A stretch of 64,000 nt of DNA from assembly GCA_038529265.1 (NCBI GenBank), contig JBCBDX010000013.1:37929-101928 (forward strand). The letters are read 5' to 3'. Shown piece after piece: positions 43,196 to 51,701 of the stretch. The stretch's first letter is position 1. Every line of letters begins with the position of its first letter. The notes beneath the pieces were generated by a model. The model had not been told where the DNA came from. It ran no database searches and saw nothing but the letters and a program-made list of their open reading frames with translations. Position numbers and translations under genes: made by a program. This stretch comes from JBCBDX01 sp038529265 (lineage in GTDB: Bacteria; Pseudomonadota; Alphaproteobacteria; Rhizobiales; Rhizobiaceae).

Positions 43196-44761
43196 TCACA
43201 GGTCAAGCTTAAGTTGGTTCATTGGTTCTTGCGCTTTTAACATGCGGTCCTGTTTGGGAAATGCGCGTGCACCTCTGCCCTTTCCCTTTCGGCTACCATG
43301 CTTCTCAAGAACCTTCATCTGATCGTCGCGGAACCCTTCAGTTCGACGGATTTCGCTAATCTTAGCCCGCGCATCTTTTGCCGCTTGAATGTGGTCGACG
43401 ATAGGCGCTGGGTAGTCTTTACCGATCTCAACGCCAGTCTCGCGTTGTAGGAGCGGTGGCATCATCCATGGCGCGTGGATATGTTCCCTTGGAACGTTGG
43501 TTAATTCCGGCACCCATTGGCGTATAAAGACGCCATCGGGGTCTTGATCCTGGCTTTGCTTGATTGGATTATAAATACGCAGCGTGTTGATGGCCGTTGT
43601 GCCCGATTGCATTTGGACCTGGCTCCAGTGAATACCAGGCTCATAGTCGGTAAAGAGACGTGCAAGCACTTGGCCTGTTTTTCGCCAGTCTAACCATAGA
43701 TGATAGCTGGCCACCGCAACGAGCATGGCGCGCATGCGAAAGTTTATCCAGCCCGTTGCGCGAAGGGAGCGCATGCAGGCGTCGACAAAAGGCCAACCAG
43801 TTTGTCCTGTCCCCCAGGCTTGAAGCTTTTTTGCTGAGTCTTCTGAATCGCTTATGCGTGCTTGTTCAAATGCTGGATGAAAGGCGTGATGTTCGATCTC
43901 AGGTTCGTCTTCCAGCTTTTGAATGAAGTGGCAGTGCCAGTGCAGACGCGCGATAAACGCATCGATAGCGCGTAAATCAAAATCGCGATGTTCTTTCGGT
44001 ATGTCTGCAAGCATTACACGTCGATGATAGGCGGCATGAACGATCTCGCGCATGGAGATGGAGCCCCAGGTCAGATGCGCAGATAAACGCGAGCAAGCAT
44101 CCTGAGCGGTTATGGGCGATGACATCTCTTTCTGGTAATTGCGACCACGAAATTCAAGAAATGATTTGAGTGCTTGAACGGCCTCCAGTCGACCACCGCG
44201 CTGACGTTTGGTGCAGTCGTCTGGTTGGAGATTCAAGGTTTTTGGATCGGGTATTGTTCCCGATGAAAAACCGGGTTCCATGGTTGTTGAGTGTGCTGTT
44301 GCCACGGTCGGAGAGGTCATGAAGTCCTCCCATTGCGAAGCCCATTTGTCGCGATTGTTAAAGGGACGCACAACGCCGAACTGCCGCGGTTGGTGCCAAG
44401 GGATATTTCTTTGTTTGCACCAGCTGGCAATCTCATTGTCGCGCGCAAACGTCCATTTGTTACCTGTTTCCATGTGGCTGTGCAGCGCGGTGATCGGCTT
44501 CTGGCCGTGGATGTCTGACAATATGTCTCGTGCTCGACCTACGCGCACAACCAGTTTTAGTCCGAGCTGCTCAAGGGAAGTCGACAGGCTCTCGGCGTTT
44601 TCGCGGTAAAATGCATAATGTCGTGCGGCCATATCGGGTTGTGCCCAATACCCAGGCTCAACCAGAAGCAACGGCAAGACCGGCCCTGCTTTCATTGCAG
44701 TAGCCAACGGTGCATGATCATGCACCCGCAAATCTCTTTTAAACCAAACGACTTGAACCAT
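43196..44761 (-). CDS. photolyase/cryptochrome-family flavoprotein
   Basis: 521 residues. The N-terminal alpha/beta domain starts VVWFKRDLRVHDHAPL, the standard photolyase opening that binds the antenna. The FAD domain has GGRLEAVQALKSFLE (near 189), LSAHLTWGSISMREI (near 227), RLHWHCHFIQKLED (near 272) and the cluster TGWPFVDACMR, WINFRMRAM, DYEPGIHWSQVQMQSGTT (near 321-390). A basic C-terminal extension ends the protein. I chose ATG 44761; an in-frame start at 44818 adds 19 residues overlapping the neighbour's leader. It belongs to a bacterial clade distinct from E. coli PhrB, so substrate (CPD repair or sensing) is open. Divergent from the SDR-like gene. Confidence 0.88.
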   Translation of the reverse strand: MVQVVWFKRDLRVHDHAPLATAMKAGPVLPLLLVEPGYWAQPDMAARHYAFYRENAESLSTSLEQLGLKLVVRVGRARDILSDIHGQKPITALHSHMETGNKWTFARDNEIASWCKQRNIPWHQPRQFGVVRPFNNRDKWASQWEDFMTSPTVATAHSTTMEPGFSSGTIPDPKTLNLQPDDCTKRQRGGRLEAVQALKSFLEFRGRNYQKEMSSPITAQDACSRLSAHLTWGSISMREIVHAAYHRRVMLADIPKEHRDFDLRAIDAFIARLHWHCHFIQKLEDEPEIEHHAFHPAFEQARISDSEDSAKKLQAWGTGQTGWPFVDACMRSLRATGWINFRMRAMLVAVASYHLWLDWRKTGQVLARLFTDYEPGIHWSQVQMQSGTTAINTLRIYNPIKQSQDQDPDGVFIRQWVPELTNVPREHIHAPWMMPPLLQRETGVEIGKDYPAPIVDHIQAAKDARAKISEIRRTEGFRDDQMKVLEKHGSRKGKGRGARAFPKQDRMLKAQEPMNQLKLDL

Positions 44762-44844
44762 TTCGATCTGGCCTAGTTTCCTTCCGAGAGGTGTCGCCGT
44801 TTGAAGGCGCACGCACAATAAGAAGATTTGGAGCAGATCGTCAC
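44762..44844. promoter_or_regulatory. divergent promoter region of the photolyase cassette
   Basis: Only 83 bases separate the divergent starts of the photolyase and the SDR-like gene, so both promoters and any operator must lie here. No clear inverted repeat or sigma-factor box is visible to me. Confidence 0.4.
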
Positions 44845-45567
44845 ATGGGGAAGTATCTCATTTTTGGTGCCACGGGCGGTATTGGGTCGGCCATCGCGCA
44901 AGAACTGCATGATGGGCAGCATGATTTGCATCTGGTTGGGCGCAATGAGCCCGTTTTGCGAGATATGGCCTCGCGGTTTGCCGCTTCCTGGTCGACATGT
45001 GATGTGTTGGAAGCAGATGCGCTTGAAGCGGCGGTTTCTGCTGCTGGCGATGATATTGATGGCTTGGTGTTTGCGGTTGGTTCTATCAACTTGAAGCCGG
45101 TCGCAAAGTTGACCGATGCTGATTTTTTGCGTGACTTTCAGCTGAACGCCATGGCTGCGGCCAAGGCGGTGCAGTTGGCCCTACCGGCTTTGAAAAGCGG
45201 GCAGGGCGGTTCAGTTCTGATGTTCTCAACCGTCGCAGTCCAGCAGGGTTTTTCGGCGCATGCGTCCGTTTCCATGGCAAAAGGGGCCGTTGAGGGATTG
45301 ACGCGCGCGCTTGCAGCTGAGCTTGCGCCAAAGGTGCGGGTCAATGCGATTGCGCCTTCACTCACCGATACTGAATTGGCAAAACCCATCACTGCATCGG
45401 ACCAAATGGCGAAAGCCATCGCATCAATGCACGCCATTCCAAGGCTAGGCTTGGCATCGGATATGGCAGCGCTTGCCGGGCTTTTGCTGACGAGTCAGGG
45501 ATCGTGGATCACCGGTCAAATTATCGGTGTCGATGGCGGGCGCTCGTCCCTTCGCACGAAGGGCTGA
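44845..45567 (+). CDS. SDR-family protein lacking the catalytic Tyr
   Basis: 240 residues with a Rossmann fold of the short-chain dehydrogenase family: FGATGGIGSAIAQEL at the nucleotide site, and the end NAIAPSLTDTELA near residue 178. The active-site stretch reads FSTVAVQQGFSAHASVSMAKGAVEG: the Lys is there but the position four before it, normally Tyr, is Val. So it is either inactive or uses another mechanism. Members of this type stand next to photolyase genes in other alphaproteobacteria. I chose ATG 44845; it is followed three bases later by the FeS photolyase gene, so they form an operon. Confidence 0.85.
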   Translation: MGKYLIFGATGGIGSAIAQELHDGQHDLHLVGRNEPVLRDMASRFAASWSTCDVLEADALEAAVSAAGDDIDGLVFAVGSINLKPVAKLTDADFLRDFQLNAMAAAKAVQLALPALKSGQGGSVLMFSTVAVQQGFSAHASVSMAKGAVEGLTRALAAELAPKVRVNAIAPSLTDTELAKPITASDQMAKAIASMHAIPRLGLASDMAALAGLLLTSQGSWITGQIIGVDGGRSSLRTKG

Positions 45568-45570
45568 TGT

Positions 45571-47091
45571 ATGGCTAAAACACTCCGGTTTGTGTTGGGC
45601 GACCAGCTGTCGCGCAATCTGTCGTCGCTTTCTGACTGGGGTGAAGGCGATTTGGTCTTCATGTGTGAGGTCTGGGACGAGGCAACGTACGTCCGCCATC
45701 ACAAAAAGAAGCTCGCGTTTGTTTTCTCTGCCATGCGCCACTTTGCAAATGATCTGCGAGCCAGCGGTGTCGATGTCCAATATTTAAAGCTTGGCGAGCA
45801 TGAAGCAGATGATTTCACTGACGCCTTGAGCGCGGCTATCAAGCGCCATGATATAACACGTGTCATCACCACTGAAGCGTCGGAATGGCGAGTATTGGAG
45901 GCACAGAAGGGGTGGGCGGAAAAGCTCCATATTGACGTCGAGGTTCGTCCCGACGAACGCTTCATTGCAACGCATGACGAGTTCCAGAAGTGGGCATCCG
46001 GCCGCAAGGAATTGCGGATGGAGTATTTCTACAGAGATATGCGACGCAAGACCGGGTATCTGATGGAGGGTGATCATCCCGAGGGTGGTCAGTGGAACTA
46101 TGACAAGGAAAACCGAGCACCGCCCAAGGATCACATGGTTTTCCCGGATCGTCCGGATTGGTCTGTTGATGCCATCACGCAAGAAGTTATCGATCTCGTT
46201 TCCAGCCGATTTGACAATCATTTCGGGGATTTGGAGCCTTTTTCCTACCCCGTGACCCGAGCCGATGCTGAGCGCTACCTCAGCTGGTTTATGGACCATG
46301 CGCTAAATGATTTTGGTACATTTCAGGACGCGATGGTTCAGGGCGAAGCGCTCATGTTCCACTCGCACCTGTCTGGTCTTATCAATATCGGGCTATTGGA
46401 CGCTCGCGAGTGCTGTGAGGCTGCCGAAGAAGCCTACCGCGAGGGCAAAGCGCCACTAAACGCTGTTGAAGGCTTTATCCGCCAGATTATTGGTTGGCGC
46501 GAATTCATCCGCGGTGTCTATTGGCTCAAAATGCCGGACTATGGCGAGATGAATGCGCTTAACGCGACGCGCGACTTGCCTGACTGGTTCTGGACCGGCG
46601 AAACGCAAATGAACTGCCTGCGCCAGGCAATCCTTGAAACAAAGGAGAACGCCTACGCGCACCATATTCAACGACTAATGGTCATTGGCAACTTTTCCAT
46701 GCTTGCCGGTCTCGACCCAAAGCAGGTGCAGGAATGGTTTCTGCTCGTCTATCATGACGCGTATGAATGGGTGGAGATGCCGAACGTGGCTGGAATGGCG
46801 CTGTATGCAGACGGCGGTGTGTTTGCCTCCAAGCCCTATGCGTCATCAGGTGCTTACATCGACAAGATGAGTGATTATTGCGGCAGCTGCAGCTATTCGG
46901 TGGCCAAGAAGAACGGCCCAAAAGCGTGTCCATTCAATTACTTGTACTGGAATTTTCTGAAAGAGAATCAGGATGTTTTGAAGTCGAACCAGCGCATGGG
47001 CATGATGTACGGCACTCTTAACAAGATGAAGCAGGACAAGCTCGATGCCATTCGCGACGATAGTCAGCGGTTTTTGGCGGACATGGTGTGA
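45571..47091 (+). CDS. phrB: iron-sulfur bacterial cryptochrome/photolyase, (6-4) photolyase PhrB type
   Basis: 506 residues. It matches the FeS-BCP group, whose Agrobacterium member PhrB repairs (6-4) photoproducts with FAD, a lumazine antenna and a 4Fe-4S cluster. Four cysteines at 349, 437, 440 and 453 sit one number below the PhrB cluster ligands 350, 438, 441 and 454 as I remember them, and the His pair 364-365 matches as well. W341 and W389 match the PhrB electron path; the next residue is Phe 390 where PhrB has Tyr 391. It begins FVLGDQLSRNLSSL, typical of the group. Same operon as the SDR-like gene. Secure as to group, name by homology. Confidence 0.93.
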   Translation: MAKTLRFVLGDQLSRNLSSLSDWGEGDLVFMCEVWDEATYVRHHKKKLAFVFSAMRHFANDLRASGVDVQYLKLGEHEADDFTDALSAAIKRHDITRVITTEASEWRVLEAQKGWAEKLHIDVEVRPDERFIATHDEFQKWASGRKELRMEYFYRDMRRKTGYLMEGDHPEGGQWNYDKENRAPPKDHMVFPDRPDWSVDAITQEVIDLVSSRFDNHFGDLEPFSYPVTRADAERYLSWFMDHALNDFGTFQDAMVQGEALMFHSHLSGLINIGLLDARECCEAAEEAYREGKAPLNAVEGFIRQIIGWREFIRGVYWLKMPDYGEMNALNATRDLPDWFWTGETQMNCLRQAILETKENAYAHHIQRLMVIGNFSMLAGLDPKQVQEWFLLVYHDAYEWVEMPNVAGMALYADGGVFASKPYASSGAYIDKMSDYCGSCSYSVAKKNGPKACPFNYLYWNFLKENQDVLKSNQRMGMMYGTLNKMKQDKLDAIRDDSQRFLADMV

Positions 47092-47165
47092 AGTTTTAAA
47101 CTTATGTAGCATTATGCGCATGACTGCTTATATTGCATCCTGCTCAGTTTTGTAGAGGCATTGTG

Positions 47166-47747
47166 ATGGAGTTATTTTTTCTATTCACGTTTGGCACAGT
47201 CGTTTTACTTTGTTTTGCGATAGGCCCCCATTTACGTAATCAGCAACAAACACAACTTCTGCAAACAAAAGCTGATCTACTCCGATACCCTCCGTTCGAT
47301 GCTGGGACATCAAGCGCTGCGCAAACCAATCAAATAGTTGTCGGCAACGCTTACGTCATTGATGGTGACTCCCTAGTGATTTCAAAAACTCAGGTGCGAT
47401 TGTTTGGTATTGATGCGCCTGAGCTAAATCATCCCTATGGTCAAAAAGCCAAATGGGCTTTGGTTGCGCTATGTAAACGGCAAAAAGTTCGCGCTGATGT
47501 GACAGAGGTAGATGTTTATGGGCGCACTGTGGCCAAGTGTTTCTTGGAAGACGGCAGGGACTTGTCGGAAGAAATGGTCAAACTCGGACTAGCAATCGAT
47601 TGGCCTAAGTTTTCTGGCGGTGTTTACCGTCGCCACGAGACGCCAGATGCGCGAAAAAAGCTCTGGCTTGCTGATGCGCGCCAAAAGGGTCGCATGCACG
47701 TTTGGGAAAAGTTTGAGGCCAATCAGGTCTCACGTCCACAAAGCTAA
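47166..47747 (+). CDS. membrane-anchored thermonuclease-family (SNase-like) nuclease
   Basis: 193 residues. One hydrophobic segment at the N-terminus (residues 2-23) acts as anchor or uncleaved signal. The staphylococcal nuclease fold follows: AYVIDGDSLVI, VRLFGIDAPELN (catalytic Arg and Glu), VYGRTVAKCF (second Arg), then LGLAIDWPKFSGG. So it probably degrades DNA or RNA outside the cytoplasm. I chose ATG 47166; GTG 47163 and a TTG at 47133 are in frame. Confidence 0.82.
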   Translation: MELFFLFTFGTVVLLCFAIGPHLRNQQQTQLLQTKADLLRYPPFDAGTSSAAQTNQIVVGNAYVIDGDSLVISKTQVRLFGIDAPELNHPYGQKAKWALVALCKRQKVRADVTEVDVYGRTVAKCFLEDGRDLSEEMVKLGLAIDWPKFSGGVYRRHETPDARKKLWLADARQKGRMHVWEKFEANQVSRPQS

Positions 47748-47859
47748 AATACGCCATCTTTAAAACGTGCTGAACTAGCTATTTTCTCCGTTCACTCGAC
47801 GTATGGCTCATCTTATCTTAAAAGTCTAAATAAATTGAAGTGGCGTTCGGGCGGTTTTT

Positions 47860-48912
47860 ATGAAGAAAATACTTTGTGTGGGTGGTGCCGGTTTTCTTGG
47901 CAGTCACCTGTCTCACAGGCTTGCGAACTCTGAAGACTATTCGGTCGCTCAGGCGGATATCTGGAGCGCCAAACTCAAGATCAAATTCGAAAACGAACCC
48001 TTTGAGTTTCATCCGCTCGATATCAGTACAGACGATGACGCGCTTGATACCCTGGTTGCCCAGCATGACGTGGTTTTCAACATGGCGTCGCGTGCTTCAC
48101 CAAAGCTCTATGTCAACGATCCCGTCGCCGTTGCGCAACTCAATCTGTTTGACGGCAGCAAGGTCATCAATGCGTGCTTGAAACATAAGAAGAAGATCGT
48201 CCATTTTTCGACCTCTGAAGTTTATGGCAAAGCACTTGGTTCAACCGAACCCTTTGATGAAGAAGAAACGAACTGCGTCACTGGCCCCATAAAAAACCAT
48301 CGCTGGATGTATTCTGCCACCAAGCAGATGCTGGATCGCTTGATCGTCGGCCATGGAGCCACCAATGGCCTGGACTACACGATCGTTCGACCTTTCAACG
48401 TTGTGGGGCCTCTGATCGATCATGTCATGGTCGACGCCGATGATGGAGCGCCGCGGGTGTTCTCCTATTTCATGTCGGCTTTGATCAATGGTGAAGCGCT
48501 CAAGCTGGTCGATGGAGGCAAGTCGTTAAGGACATTTATCCATGTAAACGATCTCGTCGATGCGCTGCTCGCCATTTTGGATGATCCAATCCAATCCAGC
48601 GGTCAGATCTTCAACATTGGCAATCCGGACAATGAGACTGATATCGCGAACCTGGCAAACTTGATGCAGGATATTTATCGCAAGGAGTTTGATGGGGCGG
48701 GGCCGCCTTCAGATATCATTTCAGTCAGTGGCGAAGAGTTTTACGGCAAGGGCTACGAGGACACGGAGCGGCGCATGCCCAACATTAGCAAAATCGCTGC
48801 GCTTGGCTGGACGCCCAAAATTGGCCTTCGGGAGCTTCTCGAAGATACCATGCGTTATACTTGGGACAATCGGCATCGCCTTACGCAGGTCGCTATGGAC
48901 AATCTGGATTGA
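47860..48912 (+). CDS. NAD-dependent epimerase/dehydratase
   Basis: Extended SDR of 350 residues acting on a nucleotide sugar. NAD site VGGAGFLGSHLSHRL (near residue 6), active site STSEVYGK (near 118) and YSATKQMLDRLI (near 146, Tyr and Lys present), then RPFNVVGP (near 177). The pattern RWMYSATKQMLDR is like UDP-glucuronate decarboxylases of the ArnA C-terminal type, so UDP-pentose synthesis is possible but not certain. The glycosyltransferase start is nine bases after its stop, so they likely act together on a surface glycan. Confidence 0.85.
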   Translation: MKKILCVGGAGFLGSHLSHRLANSEDYSVAQADIWSAKLKIKFENEPFEFHPLDISTDDDALDTLVAQHDVVFNMASRASPKLYVNDPVAVAQLNLFDGSKVINACLKHKKKIVHFSTSEVYGKALGSTEPFDEEETNCVTGPIKNHRWMYSATKQMLDRLIVGHGATNGLDYTIVRPFNVVGPLIDHVMVDADDGAPRVFSYFMSALINGEALKLVDGGKSLRTFIHVNDLVDALLAILDDPIQSSGQIFNIGNPDNETDIANLANLMQDIYRKEFDGAGPPSDIISVSGEEFYGKGYEDTERRMPNISKIAALGWTPKIGLRELLEDTMRYTWDNRHRLTQVAMDNLD

Positions 48913-48920
48913 CCGGCGAA

Positions 48921-50066
48921 ATGAAGTCATCTGTGTCAGTCGTCGTGCCAGTTTATCGCCATCAACCCTATCTTGAGGCGGCGCTGGAGAGCATACTTGC
49001 GCTTGAGTATGATGATTTAGAGATCATCATTCAGGATGATGCTTCACCCGATGATGCGTTCGAAGTCGTGCAGCGCGTGGTTGCGGCCTATAATGGTCCG
49101 CACGCCGTCAAAATCGGCAGAAATGACAAAAACCTGTCCATGGGCAATTTTAATGTGCTGATGGAGCGGGCGTCAGGCGAATACATCATTTGCGCTCATG
49201 ATGATGATATCCAGTATCCGCAACGTGTAGCGATGATCATGGATATTTATCGCAAGCATGACGTCAGCATGGTGACGTCAAATGCCATCAAAATGACAGC
49301 TGAAGGGGACTTGATTGGTCCCGTGAGCAAAACGGGTGACAGGCTTATACTTGCTGAGGAGTTTGCGGAGAAGGGTTGGTCGAACCACATGCATGGGCCC
49401 GTTTTGACGTGGCACAGGGATGTATTTGATAAATTCAAGCCGATTGATGTCGATGGGACCGCACGTGCGTCGGACTGGGTGATCCCATATCGCGCCAGCC
49501 TTTTGAAGGGTATCTATTACACCAAAGAGCCAACCTTGTTGCTGCGCCAACATGCAAATAGTCGTGGGTCCATTGGACGAAACACTGACGATGAAGATGT
49601 TTTTGCGGTCGAAAACTGTTCAGAATCTGTAACGCAGATGGTCTATGCGTTAAAAACAACCCAAGAGGCGCAAGCCGTTGGCATTATTGATGACGAGCGA
49701 GCCGGGAAACTGGATAAGCTGATCCGCGATTATATCGTTGAAAAATGTAGGCTCATCGCCGTCTCGCGCAATCGACTGCATATGCGCAAAATGCGCATGA
49801 CATGGATCGGGCATGCTGCAGGTGCGGTTGTTGAATCCGACTTTCCAAATCTGGGCGTCGCGGAGCGGACGGCCGATATTTTCACCAATGAGGGCATGAT
49901 GAAGTCATTGCCCAAGCGATTATCGCATCGCCATAAAATCGTTCGCGCGGTTAAGGGGCGACCATGGTATTTGGTTGCACTTAGAAATCCTTTTAATGTT
50001 CGCTACTGGTGGACCTTGCGTAAGCTACAAAAAGAGCTTCTGCGCCCAGGTGGATTGGACGCATAA
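48921..50066 (+). CDS. family 2 glycosyltransferase
   Basis: 381 residues, GT-A fold. VSVVVPVYRHQPYLEAALESI at the N-terminus, DDASPDDAFEV (near 36), and the metal-binding Asp cluster CAHDDDIQYPQR (near 92) identify the family. Beyond about residue 240 the sequence is Arg-rich and less typical. No membrane segment. I chose ATG 48921 over an upstream in-frame ATG at 48861 inside the epimerase gene. Donor and acceptor unknown; coupled to the sugar-nucleotide enzyme before it. Confidence 0.85.
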   Translation: MKSSVSVVVPVYRHQPYLEAALESILALEYDDLEIIIQDDASPDDAFEVVQRVVAAYNGPHAVKIGRNDKNLSMGNFNVLMERASGEYIICAHDDDIQYPQRVAMIMDIYRKHDVSMVTSNAIKMTAEGDLIGPVSKTGDRLILAEEFAEKGWSNHMHGPVLTWHRDVFDKFKPIDVDGTARASDWVIPYRASLLKGIYYTKEPTLLLRQHANSRGSIGRNTDDEDVFAVENCSESVTQMVYALKTTQEAQAVGIIDDERAGKLDKLIRDYIVEKCRLIAVSRNRLHMRKMRMTWIGHAAGAVVESDFPNLGVAERTADIFTNEGMMKSLPKRLSHRHKIVRAVKGRPWYLVALRNPFNVRYWWTLRKLQKELLRPGGLDA

Positions 50067-50162
50067 TCCAATCCGCAGCTTTAACAGAACGCTGCTCCGC
50101 ACTGCCCAATAGCGTCCGATCCCGTTTTCTGGCCTAATGGCTTGACGTAAGGGGAGGGCGAC

Positions 50163-51576
50163 ATGGCGACGAAAGAACAAAAAAGCCGAGATCGAGAAGC
50201 TGATCGAGCGGGGCTTTATGCTCATGAAAGCGCTACGGGATGTAGAGCAACTTGCAAAAAAAGCGCCAAATGAAAAAGAACGCAAATCGTGGCAAATTTG
50301 GCCGCCAATACTAACAGCTGATATATATGATGTGATGAACAAGGCCATTGTTCTGGCCGACAAATATTATGGCATCGAACTGCCGGAAAATGCACTTGGT
50401 GAGCCCAGGTTCGATATTGATTTGGAGCATCTCGGACAAACAGAGCCGGTTGTTGATCCCAAGGATCCCAGTAAGGGTAAGGGCAGCGTCAAGATCGGTC
50501 CCAAAGCCTTTCAGTTTGAGGGCAAGCCTTCTGCTGATTGGCTGGCGTCGACGAAATTCCATGAGCTTCAAGGCCACTGTGCAGTTGGCTACACGACCCG
50601 AAAGTTCACAGAAAAGGAAAAGAAAGGCGCTAAAGGGTCAGTCTCAGCTGAAAAACTGGACAAGATGCGCACTGCCGAACCAAAGATTCCAAATCCTGAA
50701 GGTGAGGTTGTGGCCTACTCCAAAGAGCTTGAGTGGGCAGAAAAGAACGGTCTTTCGAAGAAAATGCTTGAGGACATCAAGCGTCGCCTGAAAAGCTACT
50801 ATGATCAGATGACAGAAGAAAAGCAGAGGGAATGGAAAGAGAAACTCCCATGGATTGCCAGCTTCTTGCCGGAGGGGACAAACGGTTTTCCAAAAGGGTA
50901 TGCGATGGTGGCTGCTGCTTCCCCAGTTATTACCTCCGACCTTTCCACGGCGACTATACCGACCAATACGGTGCTTGAGTCTGCTGCCCAGATGTCAGGA
51001 TTTGTAAATAGTGAAGACTTCTTGGCGCTCAATGCGCATCTGGTCGATGACGACGAGCCTGGATTCTTCAAAAGTCGCTTTGAAAAGATCGGCTTGTCGG
51101 TACCCGCAATCAATTTGGAGGAAACGCTTATGCTACTAGCAGCAGAAACCGACGCGGCGGAAATTGAAAAAGCAGCCAACAACTGGGCAGAAGCTGGAGC
51201 GACAGCCGTTGATATAGCTGAAGACCTCAGGGGTCTGGCGGCTGCGGAACGCAGTCCAAACTCAACTGAAAAGGCAGGCGACCTCGACAACGAAAGCGCA
51301 GATGAGGAAAATGAGGCATTCGACAATTACACGAATGCTGCAAAAAATTGGGACAAAGTCGCTAAACTGAAGGAAAAGGCTAAGGACAAAAGCGGCGTAG
51401 AAAAAGCCAAGCAGTCTGCCGAAGATGCGCGCAAGCAGGCCAAGGCTGCCAAGCATAGAGCCGCAGAAGCCCATGAACGGGCTGCGAAAGACTTCGGTGC
51501 TGTTGGCAAAAAGAAAAAGAAAGCTGCTGCGCTGCGCAAAGCTGCCAGGGAACGCGAGGAATTGGCCGAGCTTTAG
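50163..51576 (+). pseudogene. zincin-like protein (HELQGH) with coiled-coil tail; start disrupted by a frameshift
   Basis: The reading frame from ATG 50218 or 50224 codes for about 450 residues. Upstream, ATG 50163 has an excellent ribosome binding site (GGGGAGGG) and starts MATKEQK, but an A6 run at about 50179-50184 shifts it out of frame; five A would join it to AEIEKLIERGFMLMKAL and the rest. The body has HELQGH at 50560-50577 with a following EVVAYSKELEWAEKNG that may hold a third zinc ligand, so a zinc peptidase is likely. Residues 310-452 are helical, Ala/Lys/Glu-rich. No signal peptide. I do not recognise the family. It may be functional if 50218 is a start or if slippage occurs. Confidence 0.65.
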
Positions 51577-51701
51577 ATGCAGAACTGCGGTGCATGTTCT
51601 TGTCGATCACCAAAAGCTGATCGGAATTGAATGGCAATATGGAAGCGGTGCGTTGAGGGTGCTCTGAACACATTTAGCGCTTCGGAGGGTCAGCGATCAC
51701 T

